Shown here: positions 1 to 5,375 of the stretch, one piece after another | Layout of the letters: each line of letters opens with the position of its first letter | How positions within the stretch are numbered: position 1 is the first letter of the stretch | Origin: a bacterium | GTDB taxonomy: Bacteria > UBA9089 > JASEGY01 | NCBI GenBank assembly: GCA_030019105.1 | Contig: JASEGY010000100.1 | Location: forward strand, 1,006-10,209 | Direction: 5' to 3' | DNA length: 9,204 nucleotides | Position numbers and translations under genes: made by a program | Notes under the pieces: generated by a model | The model's input: only the letters and a program-made list of their open reading frames with translations | The model's database searches: none | What the model was told of the DNA's origin: nothing

Positions 1-270
1 AGCTGACAAAGGTTTTGAATTGCAATCAAAGGCGACAAGGGAGTTGGAGGCAAAAGCTGACAAAGGTTTTGAATTGCAATCAAAGGCGACAAGGGAGTTG
101 GAGGCAAAAGTTGATAAAGGTTTTGAATTGCAATCAAAGGCGACAAGGGAGTTGGAGGCAAAAGTTGACAAAGGTTTCGAATTGCAATCAAAGGCGACAA
201 GGGAGTTGGAGGCAAAAGTTGACAAAGGTTTTGAATTGCAATCAAAAACAACAAGGGATTTAGGGATAAA
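1..270 (+). repeat. 54-bp tandem repeat, four full copies plus partial ends
   Basis: The period is exactly 54 bp. Full units can be taken as 20-73, 74-127, 128-181 and 182-235; there is a partial unit before 20 and a decayed fifth unit after 236. Copies differ at only a few bases (for example GCTGAC, GTTGAT or GTTGAC, and TTTTGAA or TTTCGAA), so the expansion is recent or is being homogenised. It encodes 18 residues per unit in the nuclease-like protein. More copies probably lie to the left of the window. Confidence 0.95.
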
Positions 271-655
271 AGTGGATACGGTAGGGGCACGATGGGGAAT
301 TTTTGCTGAATCCACTATCAGGAATACATTAAAAGAACTCTTGCTAAAAGACCTTAAGGTAACAGAGGTAACGGAGTGGAAGACCAACGATAAAGATGGG
401 TTTGTTTTTGGCTATCCTCAGGAGATACAAATAGACCTTTTACTTAAAAATGGCGAGCACTATCTGGTTGAGATAAAGTCATCAGCCGGTTCAGGAGATG
501 TAACACTTTTCTCTCGGAAGGTAAAGTTTTATACCCAAGTAACAGGAGTTTTGCCAAGGATGATTTTTGTGGCTGTAAATATGAATGAGGAAGGTCGGAG
601 GAGTTGTCAGGAACTAAATATTCAGCTTATTACATACGAGGAGTTGAAAGATTAG
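2..655 (+). CDS. DUF3782-like PD-(D/E)XK nuclease-family protein, 3' part with coiled-coil repeats
   Basis: The reading frame is open from the left edge to a TAG at 653-655, so the start lies outside the window. The first 80 or so residues are an 18-residue repeat (core ELQSKATRELEAKVDKGF), strongly helical and charged, as expected of a coiled coil; 18 equals 7 plus 11, which keeps a coiled-coil phase. After it comes a compact domain beginning WGIFAESTIRNTLKELL. It has the PD-(D/E)XK signature: an Asp in EIQIDLL followed by the ExK triad in LVEIKSS, then a QVTGVLPRMIFVAV strand. That arrangement (coiled coil followed by a small nuclease-like domain) is what I know from DUF3782 proteins, whose substrate and role are not established. 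The stop lies 30 nt before hypF. Family assignment is by motif and architecture only. Nuclease activity is inferred from the retained D...ExK residues. Confidence 0.75.
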   Translation, partial: ADKGFELQSKATRELEAKADKGFELQSKATRELEAKVDKGFELQSKATRELEAKVDKGFELQSKATRELEAKVDKGFELQSKTTRDLGIKVDTVGARWGIFAESTIRNTLKELLLKDLKVTEVTEWKTNDKDGFVFGYPQEIQIDLLLKNGEHYLVEIKSSAGSGDVTLFSRKVKFYTQVTGVLPRMIFVAVNMNEEGRRSCQELNIQLITYEELKD

Positions 656-685
656 CAGGTTTTCGAGTCTGTTGTTTGGGAAGAA

Positions 686-3643
686 ATGAGAATCGCTGTT
701 ACAGCGGAGGGACGAAGAACGCAAAGTACAGAACGGTTGAAAATGACTGTTTACGGGGCGGTGCAAGGAGTAGGCTTCCGCCCCTTTATCTACAGGTTAG
801 CCACAGAACTGGGCCTTCGGGGGTGGGTGCTTAACTCAATCAGTGGGGTGTTTATTGAGGCCGAGGGGGAACGTCCGGTCCTGGAACGGTTCCTCCTGCG
901 CTTAGAACAAGAAAAGCCCTCCAGGGCCATCATCCAAAGCCTGGAATTCTTCTTCCTTGACCCTGTCGGCTACACCGATTTCGACATTCTCCCCAGCGAA
1001 GAAACAGGCGAGAAAACCGTCCTTATCCTTCCTGATATTGCCACCTGTCCGGAGTGTCACCGCGAGGTAAGGGATGCCGGCGACCGCCGTTACCGCTACC
1101 CCTTCACCAACTGCACTCATTGTGGCCCCCGCTTTACTATCATTCGGGCGTTGCCCTACGACCGGCCCAATACCTCTATGTCCCATTTCCCCCTCTGCCC
1201 TGACTGTCGTCAGGAGTACGAAGATCCACTGAACCGGAGGTTTCACGCTCAACCAATAGCCTGTCCTGCCTGCGGCCCCCAGGTGACCCTGTGGAACGAA
1301 AGGAGGGATATTAATCTATGCACAGGCAAGATGCCTGTTTCACTATGCACCCAGGGGAACGAAAGGATGGCTCTCAATGGAGACGAAGCTGTCCGTGAAG
1401 CGGCCCGGGCAGTGCGGGAAAGCCGTATCCTGGCCATGAAAGGGTTAGGCGGTTTCCTCCTCATCGTAGACGCCCGAAGCGAGGCCGCGGTGCAGCGGCT
1501 GCGAGAGCGCAAACACCGGGAAGAAAAGCCCTTCGCCCTCTTGTATCCTTTCCTGGAGGAGGTCAAGAAAGACTGTTTTGTCTCCCCCTTAGAAGAGCGG
1601 GTATTGACCTCACCTGAATCGCCCATTGTACTCTTGCGCCGGCGGCCTGAAGCGAGTGTGGCTCCCTCAGTGGCGCCGGCAAGCCCGTATTTGGGGGTGA
1701 TGCTGCCTTACACTCCCCTTCACGACCTCCTGATGCAGGAGTTGGGCTTTCCGGTAGTAGCTACCAGCGGCAACCGCTCTGACGAGCCGATCTGCATTGA
1801 CGAGAACGATGTACGGGAACGGTTGGGCGACATTGCCGATCTATTTCTGATTCACAATCGTCCCATCGTCCGCCATTGTGACGACTCAATAGTGCGGGTG
1901 GTACTGGGGCAGGAACTGGTCCTGCGGCGGGCGCGGGGATACGCTCCCCTGCCGGTGCTGCTTGGAAACGAAGGCCTTGGTCATCCTTTTGGCCACTATA
2001 GCGATAGAGAAACCAGGTTTCTTGAAGAAACCTGGTTTCTGGAGGGTCACAATGGCCGAAACGAAGGACGAAGGACGAAGGACGAGAGACAAAAGACGCC
2101 GGATGAAAGACGTCTGCCGGTACGGCTAAAGACCGAGTTCCCTCCTATCCTGGCTGTGGGGGCGCACCTGAAGAACACCATCGCCCTGAGCGTGGGGCAG
2201 CAAGTCTTCCTGAGCCAGCATATCGGCGACCTGGACACGCCAGAGGCCCGCACTGCCTTTGAGCGGGTTATCGCCGATTTCCTCCGTCTCTACGAGGTGG
2301 AGCCTGTCGCCGTTGCCCACGACCTGCACCCTGATTATTTCTCCACCCAATGGGCTCGGAAGTTTGCTGATCTTTCTTCAGTAGAGAAACCAGGTTTCTA
2401 TGCACGGGAATCAGTAGAGAAACCTGGTTTCTTGAAGAAACCTGGTTTCTGTGCCCGAGAATCAGTAGAGAAACCTGGTTTCTGTGTCCAGGAAGTTTCA
2501 GCAGCGGCAAGCTTTAGCTTACGAGCAAAGTTGCGCAATTCGGAGGAAGTGGCGGCCAATTCCGTTAAGCTTATCCCCGTTCAGCATCACCACGCGCATC
2601 TGGCTGCCTGCCTGGCTGAGAACGAGGTGGAGGGGCCGGTCCTGGGGGTGATCTGGGACGGGACAGGGTACGGTCCTGACGGAACAGTGTGGGGCGGGGA
2701 ATTTCTGTGGGGGGATGCCTCCGGCTTTGTTCGGGTGGCCCATTTGCGCCCCTTCCGGCTGCCGGGTGGTGAGGCCGCGGTAAGGGAACCGAGGCGGGCG
2801 GCGCTGGGCTTGCTGTGGGAGTACTTTGGCCAGGAGGCTTTAGAAAGGGAGGATTTGCCTGCCAGGCCGGCTCGGCCCGCCAGGTCGGCTCGGCCCGCCA
2901 GGCCGGCTCGGCCCGCCAGGCCGGCTCGGCCCCCTGTGGCCGCCTTCTCATGCGATGAACGCCGCTTGTTGCGGCAAATGCTGGAGCAAGGAGTGAATTG
3001 CCCGGTGACCACCAGCGCAGGCCGGCTCTTTGACGCTGTGGCGAGCCTGGCGGGACTGCGCCAGCGGGCGGCCTTCGAAGGCCAGGCAGCGATGATGCTG
3101 GAGTACGCGGTGGATGAGACGGTAACTGATGCCTATCCGTTACTAATAAGCGAGGGGTCAATGACCAATGACCAATCCTCAATCCCCGGCGGGCCGAGCC
3201 GGCCTGGCGGGCCGAGCCGGCCGCCTGGTGGACCGACTGGGATTCGGGTCAGGGATAGGGAACCACGAAGTTTAAATGGCGGGATTCAGGACAGGGGATA
3301 TCAACAAGTTGAGGCATCCAACAGGGGAGCGATTATTTTGGACTGGGGGCCGTTGCTGGAGGCATTGCTGGCTGATTTAGGGCAAGGGTTGCCGGTGAGG
3401 ATAATAGCTGCCCGGTTTCACAATGCGTTAGTGGAAGGAATAGTTGCTGTAGCTAAATCGGTGGGGGCAGAGCGAATAGCCCTGAGCGGAGGATGCTTCC
3501 AGAACCGGATACTCTTAGAGCGAGCTTCCTGCCGCCTGAGTGAAGCCGGCCTTCGCACTTACGTTCACCAGCGTATTCCCCCCAACGACGGCGGTATTGC
3601 TTTAGGGCAGGTAGCGGTTGCTATGGGGGTAGTAAACAGTTAG
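686..3643 (+). CDS. hypF: Carbamoyltransferase HypF, [NiFe]-hydrogenase maturation
   Basis: HypF converts carbamoyl phosphate to carbamoyl-adenylate and passes the carbamoyl group to the C-terminal cysteine of HypE, where it becomes the cyanide ligand of the NiFe site; it acts in the cytoplasm. Domains are in the standard order. The acylphosphatase domain (about residues 18-105) carries GAVQGVGFRPF with Arg32 and Asn50, the expected catalytic pair. Zinc-finger pairs follow at C121/C124, C143/C146, C171/C174 and C193/C196 with the usual CxxC-x18-CxxC spacing. The YrdC-like domain covers about 230-424 (MKGLGGFLL), and the Kae1-like domain runs from about 486, with HHHAH at 634-638 and PPNDGG near 965-970. 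At 985 residues it is far longer than the usual 750-800 because of in-frame repeat insertions near residues 204-224, 441-476, 565-600, 726-749 and 822-880. ATG 686 follows a weak GGGAAG site. ATG 743, just before TVYGAVQGVGF, is an alternative start closer to the family N-terminus. No other hyp gene is in the window. Confidence 0.95.
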   Translation: MRIAVTAEGRRTQSTERLKMTVYGAVQGVGFRPFIYRLATELGLRGWVLNSISGVFIEAEGERPVLERFLLRLEQEKPSRAIIQSLEFFFLDPVGYTDFDILPSEETGEKTVLILPDIATCPECHREVRDAGDRRYRYPFTNCTHCGPRFTIIRALPYDRPNTSMSHFPLCPDCRQEYEDPLNRRFHAQPIACPACGPQVTLWNERRDINLCTGKMPVSLCTQGNERMALNGDEAVREAARAVRESRILAMKGLGGFLLIVDARSEAAVQRLRERKHREEKPFALLYPFLEEVKKDCFVSPLEERVLTSPESPIVLLRRRPEASVAPSVAPASPYLGVMLPYTPLHDLLMQELGFPVVATSGNRSDEPICIDENDVRERLGDIADLFLIHNRPIVRHCDDSIVRVVLGQELVLRRARGYAPLPVLLGNEGLGHPFGHYSDRETRFLEETWFLEGHNGRNEGRRTKDERQKTPDERRLPVRLKTEFPPILAVGAHLKNTIALSVGQQVFLSQHIGDLDTPEARTAFERVIADFLRLYEVEPVAVAHDLHPDYFSTQWARKFADLSSVEKPGFYARESVEKPGFLKKPGFCARESVEKPGFCVQEVSAAASFSLRAKLRNSEEVAANSVKLIPVQHHHAHLAACLAENEVEGPVLGVIWDGTGYGPDGTVWGGEFLWGDASGFVRVAHLRPFRLPGGEAAVREPRRAALGLLWEYFGQEALEREDLPARPARPARSARPARPARPARPARPPVAAFSCDERRLLRQMLEQGVNCPVTTSAGRLFDAVASLAGLRQRAAFEGQAAMMLEYAVDETVTDAYPLLISEGSMTNDQSSIPGGPSRPGGPSRPPGGPTGIRVRDREPRSLNGGIQDRGYQQVEASNRGAIILDWGPLLEALLADLGQGLPVRIIAARFHNALVEGIVAVAKSVGAERIALSGGCFQNRILLERASCRLSEAGLRTYVHQRIPPNDGGIALGQVAVAMGVVNS
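1293..1367 (+). repeat. In-frame insertion with ACAGGCA/TGCCTGT palindrome, flanked by 12-bp direct repeats
   Basis: GGAACGAAAGGA occurs at 1293-1304 and again at 1356-1367, exactly 63 bp (21 codons) apart. Inside, CTATGCAC occurs at 1316-1323 and 1343-1350, 27 bp apart, bracketing the palindrome ACAGGCA-AGA-TGCCTGT (1322-1338). The stretch encodes a CTGKMPV peptide between the zinc-finger and YrdC domains of HypF. Both spacings are multiples of three. I recall the ACAGGCA(N3)TGCCTGT text as a dispersed repeat in several bacterial phyla. Confidence 0.7.
2008..2040. repeat. 33-bp perfect palindrome inside hypF
   Basis: Two 16-nt arms are exact reverse complements around a single central G at 2024; the left arm begins AGAAACCAGGTTTCTT. 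In the HypF frame it reads TRFLEETWFL. The same DNA family recurs at 2379-2483 in another reading frame. It lies in the linker between the YrdC-like and Kae1-like domains. Confidence 0.9.
2061..2085 (+). repeat. 7-bp tandem repeat (ACGAAGG) in hypF linker
   Basis: ACGAAGG starts at 2061, 2068 and 2075, with a partial fourth copy at 2082. With the following A/G-rich text to about 2113 it encodes a basic, low-complexity NEGRRTKDERQ segment absent from normal HypF. A related GGACGAAGAACG text sits near the start of the gene (712-723), upstream of the conserved N-terminus. Confidence 0.75.
2379..2483 (+). repeat. Cluster of three AGAAACC-GGTTTCT repeats in hypF
   Basis: A 21-nt unit beginning CAGTAGAGAAACC and ending GGTTTCT occurs at 2379-2399, 2412-2432 and 2463-2483. 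The spacings are 33 and 51 bp, both multiples of three. The second copy is followed by TTGAAGAAACCTGGTTTCT, the same core as the 33-bp palindrome at 2008-2040. It encodes repeated SVEKPGF and LKKPGF peptides inside the Kae1-like domain, before the HHHAH motif. Confidence 0.9.
2861..2932 (+). repeat. 18-bp GC-rich tandem repeat, four copies, in hypF
   Basis: The unit GCCAGGCCGGCTCGGCCC occurs at 2861, 2879 (one C to T change), 2897 and 2915. It encodes a run of PAR/PAS residues in the Kae1-like domain between the LEREDL and VAAFSCDERR segments. The unit equals six codons, so copy-number change keeps the frame. Confidence 0.95.
3188..3222 (-). repeat. Same 18-bp repeat in inverted orientation, about two copies
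   Basis: GGGCCGAGCCGGCCTGGC at 3191-3208 is the exact reverse complement of the 2861 unit. It is followed by GGGCCGAGCCGGCC at 3209-3222. Here it is translated as GGPSRPGGPSRP. Bases 3191-3222 are perfectly complementary to 2901-2932, a 32-bp inverted match inside one gene. It sits within a longer non-conserved insert (about 3150-3328) between the YPLL and LDWGPLLEALL segments of HypF. Confidence 0.95.
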
Positions 3644-3761
3644 GAAATACAATATATGTTCGTAAAGTGGAAGTGATAGGCAATCAAGAGATTGGCAGTA
3701 TCCAGGTTCAAGGCGGATACCGCGGGAAGCATCCCAAAGATATCTCTGATCCTGAGGTTTG

Positions 3762-3787
3762 CCCCGTTAGAAAATTCTCTAACGGGG
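3762..3787. repeat. CCCCGTTAGA...TCTAACGGGG hairpin after the tail-gene remnant
   Basis: A perfect 10-bp stem (3762-3771 with 3778-3787) encloses the loop AAATTC. It sits one base beyond the stop codon of the minus-strand remnant (3789-3791), so it could act as a transcription barrier for it, although no clear T-run follows. Both strands read through as PVRKFSNG or PVREFSNG peptides. I recognise this as a repeat text seen in many candidate-phylum genomes. Confidence 0.75.
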
Positions 3788-3788
3788 T

Positions 3789-4353
3789 TCACTTCACGAA
3801 AAAATCCGCCATGTCCAGCATAGCCTTGAACTTCCTCCCGCATTCAGAACACTCCACATCGATTTCCATATCAGGCCCGGAATCGATCTCCTTGAGCTTT
3901 ACAACCAGGAAGTCACGGTCACTCTTGAACATATCAGCCGTCACGCTGGTATCGATTCTGCTTCGGTCCAGCGCGCCCAATTTCACAATAACCCTGGCCA
4001 GAAGGGCAGTGAGCATCTTGGCCGGGTTATTCCTGAACTGGGGATTGAGCATGGCCCAATGGCCTTAACTTAAGCACAACTCCTTGTCGGCCAAGCAGAT
4101 ACGCGAAGCACAAAATTTTGCTCGACAGTCGTCTGTGAAGGGGCTTTACACTTTAGGGTTTCATTTGTAAACAACATAGACAATACCAGAAAGACGAAAG
4201 GCTAAAGCCTAAACTCCTGTCTCCCTAAATCATTGTGTAATAGGAGCTTCGGCTTAAGTTAAGGCCATTAAGCATGGCCTCCTGGTCCGCCCCGGTAATC
4301 TCTTTGAGCGTGACCTCCCGGTGAAGTGTTCTATCCCGGTCTACATAGTTTTT
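3789..4353 (-). pseudogene. Remnant of a contractile-tail assembly chaperone gene (T4 gp26-like), split by an insertion
   Basis: The 3' half (3789-4052) reads MLNPQFRNNPAKMLTALLAR and continues to FLVVKLKEIDSGPDMEIDVE, then CSECGRKFKAMLDMADFFV. The hydrophobic strand, CxxC and second strand pattern is what I know from T4 gp26-like baseplate hub chaperones and related phage or contractile-injection tail assembly proteins. The 5' half, about 4271-4353, reads YVDRDRTLHREVTLKEITGA, then DQEAML. It fits directly onto the 3' half at the shared GCC-ATG-CTY-AAT codons. A 214-bp element sits between them. With the duplicated target it adds 223 bp, which is not a multiple of three. The 5' end is also lost: the frame runs into a TGA at 4354-4356 with no start codon, about 10 residues short of what I expect. 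An 87-residue product from ATG 4052 is possible but unlikely to be functional. No other tail gene is nearby. Family call is by pattern only. Confidence 0.6.
4057..4270. mobile_element. MITE-like 214-bp element with 18-bp terminal inverted repeats and 9-bp target duplication
   Basis: AATGGCCTTAACTTAAGC at 4058-4075 is exactly inverted at 4252-4269. Outside the ends, AGCATGGCC is duplicated at 4048-4056 and 4271-4279; one mismatch extends this to 13 bp. Between the ends there is no coding frame, only AT-rich text with a subterminal repeat: AAAGGCTAAAGCCT near 4197 and AGGAGCTTCGGCTT near 4243 resemble inverted or diverged copies. Insertion into the coding frame of the tail-chaperone remnant confirms it is an inserted unit. 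The transposase that mobilised it is not in the window. Confidence 0.8.
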
Positions 4354-4392
4354 TCACCTCTTTGTCTTTTTCAGCCTGAATTTCCAAGATGC

Positions 4393-4422
4393 TTGACAAA
4401 CTGCGACCAGCTGGTATATAAT
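4393..4422 (+). promoter_or_regulatory. Consensus sigma70-type promoter
   Basis: TTGACA at 4393-4398 and TATAAT at 4417-4422 are both perfect, with an 18-bp spacer. Transcription would start near 4430, just before a small GGGACAAAGCTCCC palindrome. It points at the truncated ORF starting at 4508. This is the clearest promoter in the window. Confidence 0.75.
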
Positions 4423-4507
4423 ACAAAACCAGTGGGACAAAGCTCCCTTTAAGACTGAGTTGAAGCTGGAGCCAAAAGAAGATAGGGAAAAGAGAAAGGA
4501 TGGGTTT

Positions 4508-4690
4508 ATGGGAAAGTTTGATATAACCTTAAAGAGGCTTTCGGATGAGTTTACTGTAGACTATGCCCGATTTGCCCTGGGGTGGAAAGCAAGCTCTGGC
4601 CGGAAAGCGCCAGGGAGGTGGCCTGGAGCACGATCCGCCGCCGACCCCTCCTGGGTCTGGCATCATCCCGACGCCCTTGACAATTTCTAA
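4508..4690 (+). pseudogene. Truncated gene start, possibly an Rpn/DUF4351-like PD-(D/E)XK protein
   Basis: ATG 4508 has an AAAGGA ribosome site about seven bases upstream and a perfect promoter further up. The first residues, MGKFDITLKRLSDEFTVDYA then RFALG, resemble the N-terminus of transposase-related Rpn/DUF4351-type nuclease proteins, which begin with a short Asp-x-x-x-Lys helix and a phenylalanine-rich segment. After residue 25 the similarity stops. The remaining frame (GRKAPGRWPGARSAADPSWV) is GC-rich, looks non-coding, and ends at 4690. The family normally runs to 200-300 residues, so this is a 5' remnant. The family call is weak; the good start signals and abrupt truncation are seen directly. 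A longer TTG start at 4460 is open but has no better ribosome site. Confidence 0.4.
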
Positions 4691-4929
4691 TTTCAAGCCG
4701 TGAACGGCTACAAGAAATCACAGGAAAAACGATGAAAATGAACCGTCCCAGTTTCTCCAAGTATCTTTTGAAACTGGTATGTTGTGGTGGGTTTCCTCTG
4801 TTGTGTTTTGCGCCTCTATTATTGCAGGTGCGTGGGCTAAACGTAATGAGCTATCATATTTGAGTAAACGATGTTTAATATGTATTTGGTTGGGGATGTG
4901 ACTGCAGACCTCGTTTTTTACCATCAAAA

Positions 4930-5094
4930 CCCGGCCATAAGTTTTTTAATTATACTCAACGCGGGCATAATCTGCGATTTTGTATTTTCTCAATAACTCA
5001 GGGTAATTTGGTTGTAAGTTGTAGGTTGTAAGTTACTTCTACAACCTACAACCTACAACTTACAACCTATTCAAAATCACTATTTATGACCGGG
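4930..5094. repeat. Possible small non-coding element with imperfect inverted ends
   Basis: CCCGGCCATAA at 4930-4940 is matched in inverted orientation by TTATGACCGGG at 5084-5094, with one mismatch. Between them lies AT-rich text with a perfect hairpin (5010-5067). I see no clear target duplication, so a mobile origin is a guess. Confidence 0.4.
5010..5067. repeat. Perfect 21-bp stem hairpin built from GTTGTAGGTTGTAAG text
   Basis: Bases 5010-5030 and 5047-5067 are exact reverse complements, with a 16-nt loop. The arms consist of an internal 7-bp GTTGTAR repeat. No T-run follows, so it is not a canonical terminator. It looks like a dispersed palindromic repeat. Confidence 0.85.
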
Positions 5095-5232
5095 CTGAGT
5101 ATATCAAATAACACAAAGTAGTGATGGTGTCAATATTTTCATTGTAATTATTTGGTCTTACTAAGGTTATGTAAACCGTCCCCTTCTCTCTCCTTCTCTC
5201 TCCCTGGCGTCCGATGTCATCACAGGGGAATT

Positions 5233-5304
5233 GCGAACGACGGCACCACTACGGTTCAGCCGTCGCGGGCGCTGGGTGAACCGAGGGTCACGCTTGTCGT
5301 TCGC
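5233..5304. promoter_or_regulatory. Nested inverted repeats upstream of brnT
   Basis: GCGAACGAC (5233-5241) pairs with GTCGTTCGC (5296-5304). Inside, CGGTTCA (5252-5258) pairs with TGAACCG (5277-5283), and GACGGC (5239-5244) pairs alternatively with GCCGTC (5259-5264). BrnA-type antitoxins usually bind inverted repeats near their own promoter, so an operator or a structured leader is possible. An integron attC-like site was considered, but the core GTTRRRY/RYYYAAC signature is absent. The structure is visible; the role is inferred. Confidence 0.35.
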
Positions 5305-5375
5305 TCGGGAACGAGAGATTGATGCAACCGGCCTCTCGTGCTATTTTGCAGCGATGACGTGGAGGGCATAGCCCG

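Larger units (their letters stand above)
4691..5375. other. Intergenic debris without an intact gene
   Basis: I see no convincing coding region here. A 44-codon frame from ATG 4733 to TGA 4863 contains a hydrophobic stretch (LVCCGGFPLLCFAPLLLQV) but has no ribosome site and no recognisable family. The stretch holds two copies of AACCGTCCC (4741-4749 and 5174-5182), an imperfect inverted-repeat unit with a nested large hairpin (4930-5094), a duplicated TTCTCTCTCC (about 5183-5202), and from 5230 a GC-rich leader for the toxin-antitoxin operon. Confidence 0.6.

Noticed and set aside
15..263. Open frame of 82 codons in the 54-bp repeat, +1 relative to the nuclease-like gene
   Set aside because: It is open only because the repeat length is a multiple of three; the other frame continues into a recognisable domain.
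902..1626. Minus-strand frames opposite the hypF zinc-finger and YrdC regions
   Set aside because: Antisense shadows of a strongly conserved gene.
2008..2483. CRISPR-like array
   Set aside because: Units are too few, unevenly spaced (33 and 51 bp) and translated inside hypF; no spacers of uniform length.
2571..3182. 203-codon minus-strand frame opposite hypF
   Set aside because: Shadow of GC-rich hypF codons; the translation is low-complexity Pro/Arg/Ala and has no family pattern.
3700..3735. tRNA-like GGTTCAA box
   Set aside because: No acceptor or anticodon arm can be folded around it.
3640..4068. Frames on both strands covering the PVRKFSNG repeat
   Set aside because: They are assembled from repeat text and the antisense of the tail-chaperone remnant; no ribosome site.
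5233..5304. Integron attC site
   Set aside because: Folded structure is present but the conserved GTTRRRY/RYYYAAC core bases are not, and no integrase or other cassette is visible.
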